Shown one piece after another: positions 1 through 8,292 of a DNA stretch of 64,000 bases (position 1 is its first letter; every line of letters begins with the position of its first letter). Made by a program: the position numbers and the translations under genes. The notes under the pieces were generated by a model. It was not told where the DNA came from. It did no database searches and worked only from the letters and a program-made list of their open reading frames with translations. Origin of the DNA: JAXLQL01 sp046331625 (GTDB taxonomy: Bacteria > Acidobacteriota > Terriglobia > Bryobacterales > Bryobacteraceae); contig JAXLQL010000035.1 in NCBI GenBank assembly GCA_046331625.1, positions 1 through 64,000 of the forward strand, in the 5' to 3' direction.

Positions 1-153
1 GAGCTTCCACGTCACATTGTTCGTGGTGCTCCACGATGTGGGCAGGCTCGTCTCGCCGGAAACTCCATCGCGGCTGGGACCGCGCCAAGTGGGCCAGTTG
101 CCGGCATGCATGGCCGCTCCAAGCGAAAGAGCGGCGAGAATTCGCAAACGCAT
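1..153 (-). CDS. PQQ-like beta-propeller (BamB-like) protein, N-terminal fragment
   Basis: This is the first 51 codons of a minus-strand gene that runs off the left edge. The ATG at 153 begins a short signal peptide (MRLRILAALSLGAAMHA), followed by NWPTWRGPSRDGVSGE. The W-P-x-W-R-G-P-x-R-x-G-x-S-G pattern opens many exported PQQ-binding-like beta-propeller proteins, where it belongs to the first blade. The frame stays open to base 1. The fold call rests on this motif alone, so the rest of the protein, its substrate and any quinone binding cannot be judged. It lies head to head with the amidohydrolase gene, only 24 bp between the two ATGs, so both promoters must overlap. Confidence 0.6.
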   Translation of the reverse strand, partial: MRLRILAALSLGAAMHAGNWPTWRGPSRDGVSGETSLPTSWSTTNNVTWKL

Positions 154-163
154 GGGGTCAGGA

Positions 164-169
164 TATACC
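164..169 (+). promoter_or_regulatory. Possible -10 hexamer close to the amidohydrolase start
   Basis: TATACC lies 8 nt before the ATG at 178. That distance would put the transcription start at or next to the start codon. No Shine-Dalgarno sequence is visible. Similar spacing recurs at several other genes in the window. Confidence 0.3.
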
Positions 170-177
170 TTGTAAAG

Positions 178-1314
178 ATGCCTTCTCAACTCATCTCCCG
201 CCGGACCATCTCTCGCCGCACGGTGCTCGGTCTCCTTCCCGCCGTCGCCGCCGCGCAGCGTCCGCTCGACCTGAGCCAGTTCGAACCCAAGTCGATGCTG
301 CACGTCAAAGAGACTTCCGTGCCACGCGCGAAGTTCCCCGTCATCGATATTCACACGCACCTCGGATGGGGTGATGGCAATCTCATCGTGCCGCCGGAAC
401 AACTGCTGGCCGTGATGAATCGCAAGAACATTCGCATGATGGTCCACCTGACGGGAGGCTATGGAAGCGCGCTGCAACGGTCCATCACGGCGCTGTCGAA
501 GTATCCCGACCGTTTCGTCGTCTTCACGCAACCTTGGTTCGAGAAGGTGGCGGATCCCGGATATGCGAAGCTTCAGGCGGATCAGATCGGGGCCGCGCGG
601 AAGGCCGGCGCGCGCGGGCTGAAGGTGCTCAAATCGCTGGGACTCGTGGTCCGCGAAAACTTCAAGACCGGACCGCTCATCAAGGTAGACGACAAGCGCT
701 TCGATCCAATGTGGGAGGCCTGCGGTGCGCTCGGCATGCCGGTGGCGATTCACACGTCCGATCCCGAGGCCTTCTTCACCCCCATCGACCGATTCAACGA
801 GCGCTTCGAGGAACTGAACGCGCATCCGGATTGGTCATTCCATGGCAAGGACTATCCGTCGGATCGCGACTTGCAGGAGGCGCGCTTTCGCGTGGTGGCG
901 CGGCATCCGAAGACGAAGTTCATTGTGCTGCACGTGGCCAACAGCGAGAACCTCGATTACGTGTCGCAGAACTTGGCGAAGTATCCGAACATGCATGTCG
1001 AGATCGGCGCGCGCATTGGAGAGCTGGGTCGCCAGCCGCGTGCGTCACGCCGTTTCTTCGATCGCTGGCAGGACCGGATCCTATTCGGCACCGACGCGGT
1101 ACCGAAGGGCGACGAGTATCCGCAGCAGGTTTTCAACGACAAGCTCTACGAGATCTACTACCGGTTTCTCGAGACCGAGGACGAGTACTTCGACTACGCC
1201 CCGGCGAAGGTCCCGCCGCAGGGGCGCTGGAGGATCTATGGAATCGGTTTGCCGGACCCGATCTTGAAAAAGGTGTATCAGGACAACGCGACGCGACTCC
1301 TAGGGCTGGCGTGA
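178..1314 (+). CDS. Exported amidohydrolase family protein (amidohydrolase 2 type TIM barrel)
   Basis: A 378-residue metal-dependent hydrolase of the amidohydrolase-2 (PF04909-like) group, which includes decarboxylases and lactone hydrolases; the substrate is unknown. The metal-site motif IDIHTHLG is at residues 56-63. Later come AIHTSDPEAFF, a strand ending in FIVLHVANSEN, and the C-terminal ILFGTDAVP motif with the conserved Asp. The N-terminus has twin-arginine-like repeats (ISRRTISRRTVLGLLPAVAAA), suggesting Tat export, so I start at ATG 178 and not at the in-frame ATG 106, whose extra 24 residues are hydrophilic and would bury the signal. A second amidohydrolase is encoded at 19.5 kb, but the two are not close relatives by motif. 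Confidence 0.85.
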   Translation: MPSQLISRRTISRRTVLGLLPAVAAAQRPLDLSQFEPKSMLHVKETSVPRAKFPVIDIHTHLGWGDGNLIVPPEQLLAVMNRKNIRMMVHLTGGYGSALQRSITALSKYPDRFVVFTQPWFEKVADPGYAKLQADQIGAARKAGARGLKVLKSLGLVVRENFKTGPLIKVDDKRFDPMWEACGALGMPVAIHTSDPEAFFTPIDRFNERFEELNAHPDWSFHGKDYPSDRDLQEARFRVVARHPKTKFIVLHVANSENLDYVSQNLAKYPNMHVEIGARIGELGRQPRASRRFFDRWQDRILFGTDAVPKGDEYPQQVFNDKLYEIYYRFLETEDEYFDYAPAKVPPQGRWRIYGIGLPDPILKKVYQDNATRLLGLA

Positions 1315-1362
1315 GCCACTGCGCTCGACTCGATTGCCTCGATCTCTGTCTTGTGGAATTGA

Positions 1363-1368
1363 TAAAAT
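1363..1368 (+). promoter_or_regulatory. Possible -10 hexamer upstream of hicB
   Basis: TAAAAT (within GATAAAAT) sits 7 nt before the GTG at 1376. It is one of very few AT-rich stretches here. The spacing fits a leaderless or near-leaderless transcript for the toxin-antitoxin operon. No clear -35 box is seen. Confidence 0.35.
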
Positions 1369-1375
1369 CCGTACA

Positions 1376-1624
1376 GTGGAGAACAAAATCTCACCCTGGG
1401 TATACGAAGTCCGCGCGCAGTGGGACAGCGAGGCCGGCGTCTGGGTGGCCGAGAGCGAGGATGTTCCGGGCCTCGTTGCCGAGGCCGATTCACCGAACGT
1501 TCTCATCGCGAAGCTACGAACGCTAATCCCAGAACTGTTGGAGTTGAACGGTGCTCTGAGCGACAGAACCGCGAGCTTTCACGTGGTCTACCAGCACGAA
1601 GATAGCGGCGTCTTGGCCCTCTGA
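1376..1624 (+). CDS. hicB: HicB-like antitoxin (DUF1902 family)
   Basis: A small acidic protein of 82 residues. It has the HicB/DUF1902 partial RNase-H-like fold pattern: WVYEVRAQWDSEAGVWVAES, then EDVPGLVAEADSP and a helix LIAKLRTLIPELLELN. In HicBA modules this protein binds and inhibits the HicA mRNA interferase. I choose GTG 1376 because a -10-like box lies just upstream and the DUF1902 core begins four residues in; a TTG at 1334 would add 14 atypical residues. No C-terminal helix-turn-helix or ribbon-helix-helix domain is present, so autoregulation may differ from larger HicB proteins. It overlaps hicA by 1 nt (TGATG), typical of translational coupling. Confidence 0.8.
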   Translation: MENKISPWVYEVRAQWDSEAGVWVAESEDVPGLVAEADSPNVLIAKLRTLIPELLELNGALSDRTASFHVVYQHEDSGVLAL

Positions 1625-1818
1625 TGTCCAGCTTCACGCCGCTGGTGAAGGACGTCCTGCGAGCGCATGGCTGTTACTTTGAGCGCCCAGGCAAGGGCGA
1701 TCACGAAATCTGGTACAGCCCGATCACAAAACGGCGTTTCCCTGTGGACGGCAGTATTCGGTCCCGCCACACGGCGAACGCGGTTCTGCGGCAAGCGGGC
1801 ATCGCGAAGCACTTTTGA
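1624..1818 (+). CDS. hicA: HicA-like mRNA interferase toxin
   Basis: A 64-residue protein with the HicA double-stranded-RNA-binding-like fold: LVKDVLRAHGCYFERPGKGDH, then EIWYSPITKRRFPVD, ending HTANAVLRQAGI. The catalytic His of HicA is retained in GKGDHEIW (G-x-H-x-x-[YW] in the family). HicA toxins cleave mRNA, and the pair acts as a type II toxin-antitoxin module. Here the antitoxin gene precedes the toxin gene, the reverse of the classical hicAB order but common for the DUF1902 subgroup. The coding sequence is intact with no missing key residue, so the toxin is probably functional. Confidence 0.85.
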   Translation: MSSFTPLVKDVLRAHGCYFERPGKGDHEIWYSPITKRRFPVDGSIRSRHTANAVLRQAGIAKHF

Positions 1819-1855
1819 CCCCACGGGCAGTGATTCCTAGCTGATCATTGGTCCA

Positions 1856-2485
1856 TCATCCCTCGAACTGCTTCTTGAACGCCTCGAACTGCGCCCGCAA
1901 CTGCTCCACCTCGAACTCCAACCGCTCCACGCGCGCTGTCAACGGCTCCCCATGCACCGCATGCGCTTGCTCCGCCGGACCGGCCGCCGCCTGCACCGGT
2001 TCCCCCGCGATCAAGTGCGTCCACCGTGGCTCACGCATGCCCGCCTGCTTCGGAAGCAGCACCACGAAGCCGCGCTCGGCCAGCCGCTGCAGCGTATTCT
2101 CCACCGCATCGAGATCGTCGAACCGATAGAGTGACTCCGTGCGCGTCTTCAGCTCATTGAGCGTCTGCGCTCCCCGGAGCATCAGCACGCACAGCACTGC
2201 GAGCTCCCGATTGTTCACGTTCCACGTCTCTGACGTGCGATGCCCGAACTTCGGCACGCGGTTCGATCCGCCAGTGGTGATCGTCGAAAGCTGCTTCGCC
2301 CGCAATGACGCCAAGGCGTCTTCCACCGTCTCGCTCGAATACGCGGTCATCGGCTCCCGGTTCGTCTTCTGGTTGCACGCGTTCACCAGCGCGTTGATCG
2401 ACAGCGGATAGTACTCCGGTGTCGCCATATCCTTCTCCACCAGCGCGCCCAACACCCGGATCTCTTCGTGCGAAAGCGTAATCAT
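1856..2485 (-). CDS. yceH: YceH family protein (DUF480, UPF0502)
   Basis: A 209-residue protein matching the YceH/UPF0502 family, which contains two winged-helix domains. The start ITLSHEEIRVLGALVEKDMA followed by TPEYYPLSINALVNACNQK is the family hallmark. The C-terminal 35 residues (VERLEFEVEQLRAQFEAFKK) look like a short coiled coil. The exact role is unknown; DNA binding is inferred from the fold. The ATG at 2485 overlaps the RNase R stop by 4 bp and follows an AGAGGA Shine-Dalgarno sequence. It is the last gene of the cyaY-hemW-ltaE-rnr-yceH operon and converges with hicA. Confidence 0.9.
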   Translation of the reverse strand: MITLSHEEIRVLGALVEKDMATPEYYPLSINALVNACNQKTNREPMTAYSSETVEDALASLRAKQLSTITTGGSNRVPKFGHRTSETWNVNNRELAVLCVLMLRGAQTLNELKTRTESLYRFDDLDAVENTLQRLAERGFVVLLPKQAGMREPRWTHLIAGEPVQAAAGPAEQAHAVHGEPLTARVERLEFEVEQLRAQFEAFKKQFEG

Positions 2486-4593
2486 GGCTTCCTCTTTTGT
2501 ACCAAGAGCGAAAACTCGAGACGGCGGTCTTGGCTGATGCGGTCGAGCCGCACCTCCACTGGATCGCCAATACGGAACGCATGCCGGCTGCGCGCGCCTA
2601 CCACGCGGCGCGTCGATTCCTCGTAACCGTAGCGGTCACCCGGAATCGAGTCGATCGGTACGAAGCCTTCCACGAACAAGTCCGCAAGCTCCACATGCAG
2701 CCCGTATTTCGAAGTGGAAACGATGAGGCCGTGGAATTCGTCGCCTACCCGCTCCACCATGAACTTCATCTTCTTCCACTCCACCAGTTCGCGCTCCGCG
2801 TCCGCGGCGGTTCGTTCGCTCGTGGAGTTCCGCTGCGCCAGTTGATCCAGCTCGCCCACGGCGTAGGGTGGCGCCTCTGCATCGAGCAGCGCTCCCAGCA
2901 GCCGATGGACCAGCAAGTCCGGATATCGCCGGATCGGCGATGTGAAGTGCGTGTAGCAGTCCGACGCGAGCGCAAAATGACCGTCGTTCTCCGCGCTGTA
3001 GCGCGCCTGCTTCAGCGACCGCAGCATCAGGTAATTGAGGATCCGCTCCTCAGGCTTGCCTTCCATCTGCTGGATCAGCTTTTGATAGTGCCGCGAAGTG
3101 ATCTTCAGATCCGGCGGCGGCGCCAGCACATCGCGACCGCTCTTGCTCCCATCGCGATGGCGTGAGGTCATCCGGAACTTCTGCGCCGAAGCGCCGGTGA
3201 CTCCCAGCGACACGCCGAACTGTGCTGCCACTTGCTCGAACTCGATCACCTTCTTCGGATCGGGCTTCTCGTGGATCCGATACACCATCGGCGACAGTGC
3301 CTCGGTCACGTGCACGGCCACGGCTTCATTCGCCGCAAGCATGAATTCCTCGATGATCCGGTGCGCGATGTTCCGGGCAGCGCGCGCGATGCCCACCATC
3401 TCGCCGAACTCGTCGAACTCGAGCAATGGCTCCGGCAAGTCGAAGTCGATCGATCCGCGACGCACTCGCTTGCGATTGAGAATCAGCGCCAACTCGCGCA
3501 TCATCTCGAAGCGCGGAGTGAGCGATCCGTAGCGCTCGCGCAGCACCGCATCGCCCTCGAGAATCGCGTTCACGTCGGTGTAGGTCATCCGCTGATCTGA
3601 ATGAATCACGCCACGCACGAACTCCTGGCCCACCACGTCGCCCGAATTGTCGATCTCGAGCAGCGCCGACATCACCAAGCGATCCACATGCGGCTTGAGC
3701 GAACACACCTCGGTGGAAAGCTCGAGCGGCAACATCGGCACGGCGCGATCGGGAAAGTAGACGCTCGTGCCGCGCATCGCCGCCTCGCGATCGATTGCCG
3801 AGCCCGGCCGCACATAGTGGCTCACATCGGCGATATGCACGTGCAGAGCCCAGTTGCCATTGGGTAGACGATCTACCCATACGGCGTCATCGAAGTCCCG
3901 CGCCGTCTCGCCGTCGATGGTCACGATCTCATACGAGCGGAAGTCCCGGCGCCGTGTGTGCTCGTGCGTCGGGACGGCGAGCGGCACCGACTGCGCCTGT
4001 TCGAGCACGTCCGGCGGAAAACGATGCGGAATCCGGTATTTCCGAATGATGATCTCGACGTCGACCCCGAAATCATCCGGATGACCGAGGATCTCGATCA
4101 CACGCCCCACGCCATCGCGATCGGCCGCGGGGAATTCGATGATCTCCACGTTGACGATCATCCCGTCCATGTCTTCGGGCGTCTTCACCTCGAGCGCGGA
4201 AGCCCCGATCCGATCCACTTCCGCGGCCTTCTTGGGCAGCGCCAGCTTCGTGGGTACATGGATCCATTGCCGCAGCCGGTCATCGTGCGGCTCCACCCAG
4301 AAGCCGCGCCGCTTCACACGAAACGTGCCCACCACTGCAGCGTTCGCGCGTTCGAGAATCCGCGTGATGTCGCCTTCGACGCGCGCTCGCCCATCGCGGC
4401 CCGGTGCGCGCCGCGTCACCCGGATCGCCACGCGATCCCCGTGCATCGCCTTAGTAGCCGCATCGGGCGGGATGAACACATCGCCGTCGATATCGGGAAA
4501 GGGATGATCGGGCGTTACGAAGCCGTAGCCATCCCGGTGCACCGAGAGTCTGCCGGTGAGCAGCGGCTTGGGTCGTGTAAGCTTGGGACGCAT
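2482..4593 (-). CDS. rnr: Ribonuclease R
   Basis: A 703-residue RNase II/R family exoribonuclease degrading structured RNA in the 3'-to-5' direction. It has an N-terminal cold-shock domain (GRLSVHRDGYGFVTPD from residue 14), a central RNB catalytic domain and a C-terminal S1 domain (FHGLIVSTSKYGLHVELADL). The Mg-binding signature DGETARDFDDAVWVD, near residue 230, has all four acidic residues. A second RNB motif, HFTSPIRRYPDLLVHR, is also intact. It lacks the long basic tail of enterobacterial RNase R. It lies 11 bp after ltaE and overlaps yceH by 4 bp, so the genes are probably co-transcribed. Confidence 0.95.
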   Translation of the reverse strand: MRPKLTRPKPLLTGRLSVHRDGYGFVTPDHPFPDIDGDVFIPPDAATKAMHGDRVAIRVTRRAPGRDGRARVEGDITRILERANAAVVGTFRVKRRGFWVEPHDDRLRQWIHVPTKLALPKKAAEVDRIGASALEVKTPEDMDGMIVNVEIIEFPAADRDGVGRVIEILGHPDDFGVDVEIIIRKYRIPHRFPPDVLEQAQSVPLAVPTHEHTRRRDFRSYEIVTIDGETARDFDDAVWVDRLPNGNWALHVHIADVSHYVRPGSAIDREAAMRGTSVYFPDRAVPMLPLELSTEVCSLKPHVDRLVMSALLEIDNSGDVVGQEFVRGVIHSDQRMTYTDVNAILEGDAVLRERYGSLTPRFEMMRELALILNRKRVRRGSIDFDLPEPLLEFDEFGEMVGIARAARNIAHRIIEEFMLAANEAVAVHVTEALSPMVYRIHEKPDPKKVIEFEQVAAQFGVSLGVTGASAQKFRMTSRHRDGSKSGRDVLAPPPDLKITSRHYQKLIQQMEGKPEERILNYLMLRSLKQARYSAENDGHFALASDCYTHFTSPIRRYPDLLVHRLLGALLDAEAPPYAVGELDQLAQRNSTSERTAADAERELVEWKKMKFMVERVGDEFHGLIVSTSKYGLHVELADLFVEGFVPIDSIPGDRYGYEESTRRVVGARSRHAFRIGDPVEVRLDRISQDRRLEFSLLVQKRKP

Positions 4594-4604
4594 CGGCGGC
4601 GCCG

Positions 4605-5651
4605 CTAGACTCGCCCTCCCGCCGTCACGCCGAGGGCTTCAGCGCTCGCTGCAACGGCCGTCTCGCACTCGGCGCGGCTCACATCCATGTGCGTCACGAA
4701 CCGGATCCGTGTGGGAGACACCGCGTTCGCGAGCACACCGCGCTGCTTCAGCCGCGCGCTCAACTCACCCGCCGCCACGCCTGTAGCAGCCACATCGCAA
4801 ATCACGATATTCGTGTGGACCATCGCCGGATCGATCACCACTCCCGGTATCGCCGCCATGCCGCGCGCGATCGCCTGCGCGTTGGCGTGATCTTCGCCTA
4901 ACCGCTTCGGCATCTCTTCAAGCGCGATCAATCCCGCCGAAGCCAGCACGCCTGCTTGCCGCATTCCGCCGCCCAGCCGTTTGCGATAGAGCCGCGCGCG
5001 CTCCATCGTCTCGGCCGTACCCACCAGCATCGAGCCCACCGGAGCGCCCAGCCCCTTCGACAAGCAGAACATCACCGTGTCCACTTTCGCCGTGATCTCG
5101 CGAACGCTCGTGCCGAGATGCGCGGCGGCGTTGAACACGCGCGCGCCATCCATATGCACCGGAAGCCCGCGCTCGTGCGCGCCGTCGCAAATCGCGTTCA
5201 CCGCTTCCACCGGAGTCACAGTTCCGCCCGCCATGTTGTGCGTGTTCTCGATGCAAACCAATCCCGTCGGCGCCCAGTGCGGGCTCAGCGCACGAATCTC
5301 CGGCTGAATCTTGTCCCACGTCACGATGCCGCTTTCCACTGACACCGTGCGCGCCAGGCATCCAGCGAACCAGCCCATCATCGCCAATTCGTAATTCAGC
5401 ACGTGAGATCGCGCTTCGCAGATCACCTCTTCGCCATGCCGCGTGTGAACCTTGATTCCGATCGTGTTGCCCATCGTTCCGGTAGGCACGAACAAGCCGG
5501 CCTCTTTGCCGAAGATCTCGGCCGCTCGCGACTCGAGCCGATTGACCGTGGGGTCTTCCTGGTAGACGTCATCGCCCACTTCGGCATTCGCTATCGCGTG
5601 GCGCATCGCTGCGTTGGGCTTGGTCACAGTGTCACTGCGTAGATCGATCAT
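4605..5651 (-). CDS. ltaE: Low-specificity L-threonine aldolase
   Basis: A 348-residue PLP-dependent fold-type I enzyme cleaving L-threonine or L-allo-threonine to glycine and acetaldehyde. The N-terminus IDLRSDTVTKPNAAMRHAI is diagnostic. The PLP lysine is K199 in FCLSKGLGAPVGSM, and HMDGARVFNAA at 166-176 holds the PLP-ring Asp. The length is normal for the GLY1/LtaE family. The ATG at 5651 overlaps the hemW stop by 4 bp. A role in glycine supply, possibly feeding C1 or haem metabolism, is suggested only by the operon context. Confidence 0.92.
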   Translation of the reverse strand: MIDLRSDTVTKPNAAMRHAIANAEVGDDVYQEDPTVNRLESRAAEIFGKEAGLFVPTGTMGNTIGIKVHTRHGEEVICEARSHVLNYELAMMGWFAGCLARTVSVESGIVTWDKIQPEIRALSPHWAPTGLVCIENTHNMAGGTVTPVEAVNAICDGAHERGLPVHMDGARVFNAAAHLGTSVREITAKVDTVMFCLSKGLGAPVGSMLVGTAETMERARLYRKRLGGGMRQAGVLASAGLIALEEMPKRLGEDHANAQAIARGMAAIPGVVIDPAMVHTNIVICDVAATGVAAGELSARLKQRGVLANAVSPTRIRFVTHMDVSRAECETAVAASAEALGVTAGGRV

Positions 5652-6748
5652 GAAGAAACGAACTCCTGGAATACTTCGTTTGAAAGTAACACGCCGCGCC
5701 TGGTGAGTCTGAGCGCTCCGCCCGCGCGCTCGAGCAGCCCGGCGCCGATGAAGCGTTCGATGGGCTCATGCCAACGAGTCCACTCGCCGGCCGTCGGCTG
5801 CACGCCCCGCATGAGCCGGAGCCCGACGAAGAACTTCTCTTGTTCGAGTTCCGCCCCGATGCGCTCCACCACAGCGGATCCGCGTGCCCTCATCCGCTCC
5901 ACATACTCAGTGGCGCTCTCTGCATTCTGAACACGCTCGTGACCGTCGAACCCGTGCGCATCGGCGCCGAACCCCGCGTACGGCTCGAGTTGCCAGTACT
6001 TCAGATTGTGCCGCGATTCGCTCCCCACCCGTGCGAAATTCGAAATCTCGTACCGCTCGATTCCCAGAAACGCCAACTCCTCCACCGCCAGTTCGTAGAG
6101 GTCCGCCATCTCGCTTTCGCCCGGCACAGCGGCGGCGCCGTAGCGGCTTCCCTGCCCCAGGATCTCGAGCCCCAACCGGCTGTCTTCATCCACTTCCAGC
6201 AGATAGACGGAAACATGCGGCGGAGCCAATCGCCGGATCCAGGCGAGCGACTCTCGCCAGGAATCGAGCGTTTGATGCGGCAACCCGGCAATGAGATCGA
6301 TGTTGATCGCCTCAATGCCGGCGCTCCGCAACCGCTCCACTTCTTCGGCCACCGTCTCAGCGGTATGTTTGCGACCGGTCTGGCGCAATTCGAGGTCCAC
6401 GAATGACTGCACACCGAGACTCACGCGCGTGATTCCAACGTCTCGCCACATTCGCGCACGGTCTGCGGTGACGTCGCCTGGCGACGCTTCCATCGTTGCT
6501 TCGGTCCACGGCGCACCTGGAACCGCGCGTAGAATTGCCGCGAGCGAATCCGCCGTCATGCGACTCGGGGTTCCGCCACCTAGATACACGGTCTCTGGAC
6601 GCCACTGCCACGCGTGCGCCGAGATCTCGCGCACCAGCGCTTCTTCATACGCGAGTTCGAGTTTGCGCGGCTGCACCCCCGAAGCGAAGTTGCAGTACGT
6701 GCACTTCTGACCGCAGAACGGATAAGAAACGTAGACTCCCGCCACCAC
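5648..6748 (-). CDS. hemW: HemW, radical SAM haem chaperone
   Basis: A 366-residue radical SAM protein. The cluster motif C12-x3-C16-x2-C19 is followed by N-F, not x-C, which separates HemW from true coproporphyrinogen III dehydrogenase (HemN, CxxxCxxCxC). Other family motifs are VYLGGGTPSRMTADSL, EASPGDVT, RVSLGVQSFVD and INIDLIAGLPHQT. HemW binds haem and delivers it to membrane respiratory proteins; it is usually misannotated as an anaerobic coproporphyrinogen oxidase. The start is GTG 6748, 6 bp after the stop of the frataxin-like gene. Pairing with frataxin suggests an iron/haem function for the operon head. Confidence 0.92.
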   Translation of the reverse strand: MVAGVYVSYPFCGQKCTYCNFASGVQPRKLELAYEEALVREISAHAWQWRPETVYLGGGTPSRMTADSLAAILRAVPGAPWTEATMEASPGDVTADRARMWRDVGITRVSLGVQSFVDLELRQTGRKHTAETVAEEVERLRSAGIEAINIDLIAGLPHQTLDSWRESLAWIRRLAPPHVSVYLLEVDEDSRLGLEILGQGSRYGAAAVPGESEMADLYELAVEELAFLGIERYEISNFARVGSESRHNLKYWQLEPYAGFGADAHGFDGHERVQNAESATEYVERMRARGSAVVERIGAELEQEKFFVGLRLMRGVQPTAGEWTRWHEPIERFIGAGLLERAGGALRLTRRGVLLSNEVFQEFVSS

Positions 6749-6754
6749 CGCGCC

Positions 6755-7111
6755 TCAGAGCACCACGGTCTCGCCCAAGTGCGTCGAGATTGCTTCGCTC
6801 ATCAACTCGTCCAGCGTCTGTCCGGTGGCCGCAAGCACGAACTCCTGCTGCTCGCCATCCCAATCGAGCTTGTAGCTCCGCACGTTCGCCGAAACCCAGA
6901 TCTGCCGCACCGGCGAATTCGGCGATACCACGAACTTCCCTTGCGGCTCGTCGAACTCGATCGTCAGTGCGCCGCTATTGAAATCCGCATCGAACCCGTG
7001 CTGGTCGCCTGCCTCGGTCAGCCGGTCGAACAGTTCGCTCAAAGCCTCGTCAGCATGCCGCGCGAAAGTTTGGTCGTCCACTGACACAGTATGGCGCACT
7101 CGAGCGGACAT
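6755..7111 (-). CDS. cyaY: CyaY-like iron donor protein (bacterial frataxin)
   Basis: A 118-residue protein with the frataxin pattern: an N-terminal helix rich in acidic residues (DQTFARHADEALSELFDRL), then GALTIEF, a short strand, QIWVSANVRSYKLDWD, and a C-terminal helix (TLDELMSEAISTHLGE). Frataxin/CyaY binds iron and modulates Fe-S cluster assembly at IscS. The usual QIWLSSP is QIWVSAN here, and the following Gly-Pro is absent, so the match is clear but divergent. I start at ATG 7111; an upstream in-frame ATG at 7198 would add 29 residues that resemble a signal peptide and do not belong to the family. It is the first gene of the operon. Confidence 0.8.
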   Translation of the reverse strand: MSARVRHTVSVDDQTFARHADEALSELFDRLTEAGDQHGFDADFNSGALTIEFDEPQGKFVVSPNSPVRQIWVSANVRSYKLDWDGEQQEFVLAATGQTLDELMSEAISTHLGETVVL

Positions 7112-7314
7112 TTTGTCTGGTTCGCGTCCGCCCAGCGCGAGAAATGAAGCACTTGCAATTGGCGCCAGAAGTGCCCTGAAAGAAGCGAATCGAATCACGG
7201 TATCTGGGGTGACAATTGGAGGCCTGGAGCGACGCCTGACCCCACTAGCGAGCCGCTCCCGGTGACAAGCGAACGGTAGTTCCGCCGACTTTGTTCACGC
7301 GCATCGCATCGGTT

Positions 7315-7345
7315 GACGGGGACCTCTCCCAACAAGGTCCCCGTC
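7315..7345. terminator. Strong hairpin downstream of the haloalkane dehalogenase
   Basis: GACGGGGACC (7315-7324) and GGTCCCCGTC (7336-7345) form a perfect 10-bp stem around an 11-nt loop. It lies 15 bp beyond the dehalogenase stop codon on the minus strand. No long T tract follows on that strand, while the plus-strand side reads TTCTGTTTCTG, so whether it is a true intrinsic terminator is uncertain. Confidence 0.5.
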
Positions 7346-7359
7346 TTCTGTTTCTGCGC

Positions 7360-8292
7360 TCAGTTCCGCCGCATCCAGTCCGCCAGCGCGCGTCCAATCG
7401 CTTGCGGCTGATCCTCTTGGATGTAGTGCAGCCCCTGCCCCACGAAGGCCGTCTCCACGTTGTGCATGTTGGCGACATACCAATCCACCGACGCCCGAGG
7501 CATCAGCACTCCCGGTTCAGCGTAGATTGCGAGCACTGGCATCGCAGTCGACTTCATGAACTGCCCGATCTCTCGCATCAAAGCCACGTTGGCGCCAGGA
7601 GCCCCTTCTACCGGAAGCTCACGCGGCCAAACGAGGGTCGGCAGCCTATGTGCCTTGTCGCAGTACGGCGCACGGTATGCGGCGCGCGCAGTTTCGCCCA
7701 GTGTGCGATTCACCGAGCCCGGTAGCACGCGCTCAACGAACAGATTCTCTTCGAGCACCATCTGCTCGCCTTGCCCCGGCGTGCGAAAGCCCCGGAAGAT
7801 CGCCTCCGCTGGCCCGAAATCCGAGTACTGCATCGGAAGTCTCGGTGGCAAGACCGCTTCCATGAACGCGATTCGCTTCACTCTCGCCGGATTCCGCATC
7901 GCGTAGGCCCATCCCAACGCACCGCCCCAATCGTGCAGCACGAAGGTGATGGAGTCAAGGCCAAGGGCCGCGACGAACGCTTCGAGGTATCGATAGTGAT
8001 CCTCGAACCGGTAGCCGATATCTGGCTTGCCCGACTCGCCCATGCCAATCAGATCCAACGCAATGGCGCGATGTCGCGTGAATACATGGGGAATGATGTT
8101 TCGCCACAAATAAGCCGACGTCGGGTTGCCGTGGACGAACACCACTGGCTCGCCGGCGCCGCTTTCCACATAGCTCATTCCACTGCCGAGCACCTCCACG
8201 CGCTTGCGCGGAAGCACGAACTCTTCATTGATCACTGGCGGAGGAAGCTTGGTTCCGGCCGCGGGAGAAGAACAGACTGCTGTTTTGTTCAT
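7360..8292 (-). CDS. Haloalkane dehalogenase, HLD-II type
   Basis: A 310-residue alpha/beta hydrolase with the catalytic set of HLD-II haloalkane dehalogenases (LinB/DhaA group), which hydrolyse haloalkanes to alcohols plus halide. Nucleophile D121 lies in VLHDWGG, the acid E145 in AFMEAV (the HLD-II position) and the base H289 in GLHYIQEDQP. The halide-binding pair is N55 in HGNPTS and W122. LWR and DLIGMGESGKP are also typical. The first 25 residues are an extension without a signal peptide. It is divergently transcribed from a TetR regulator with shared operator candidates, which suggests substrate-inducible control. The natural substrate is unknown. Confidence 0.9.
   Translation of the reverse strand: MNKTAVCSSPAAGTKLPPPVINEEFVLPRKRVEVLGSGMSYVESGAGEPVVFVHGNPTSAYLWRNIIPHVFTRHRAIALDLIGMGESGKPDIGYRFEDHYRYLEAFVAALGLDSITFVLHDWGGALGWAYAMRNPARVKRIAFMEAVLPPRLPMQYSDFGPAEAIFRGFRTPGQGEQMVLEENLFVERVLPGSVNRTLGETARAAYRAPYCDKAHRLPTLVWPRELPVEGAPGANVALMREIGQFMKSTAMPVLAIYAEPGVLMPRASVDWYVANMHNVETAFVGQGLHYIQEDQPQAIGRALADWMRRN

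Noticed and set aside
7199..7260. GGGGT ... ACCCC inverted pattern near 7207-7245 as a riboswitch
   Set aside because: Only short stems (GGGGT/ACCCC and AGGC/GCCT) with no known aptamer motif; it lies upstream of the frataxin-like gene but offers no support beyond chance in GC-rich DNA.
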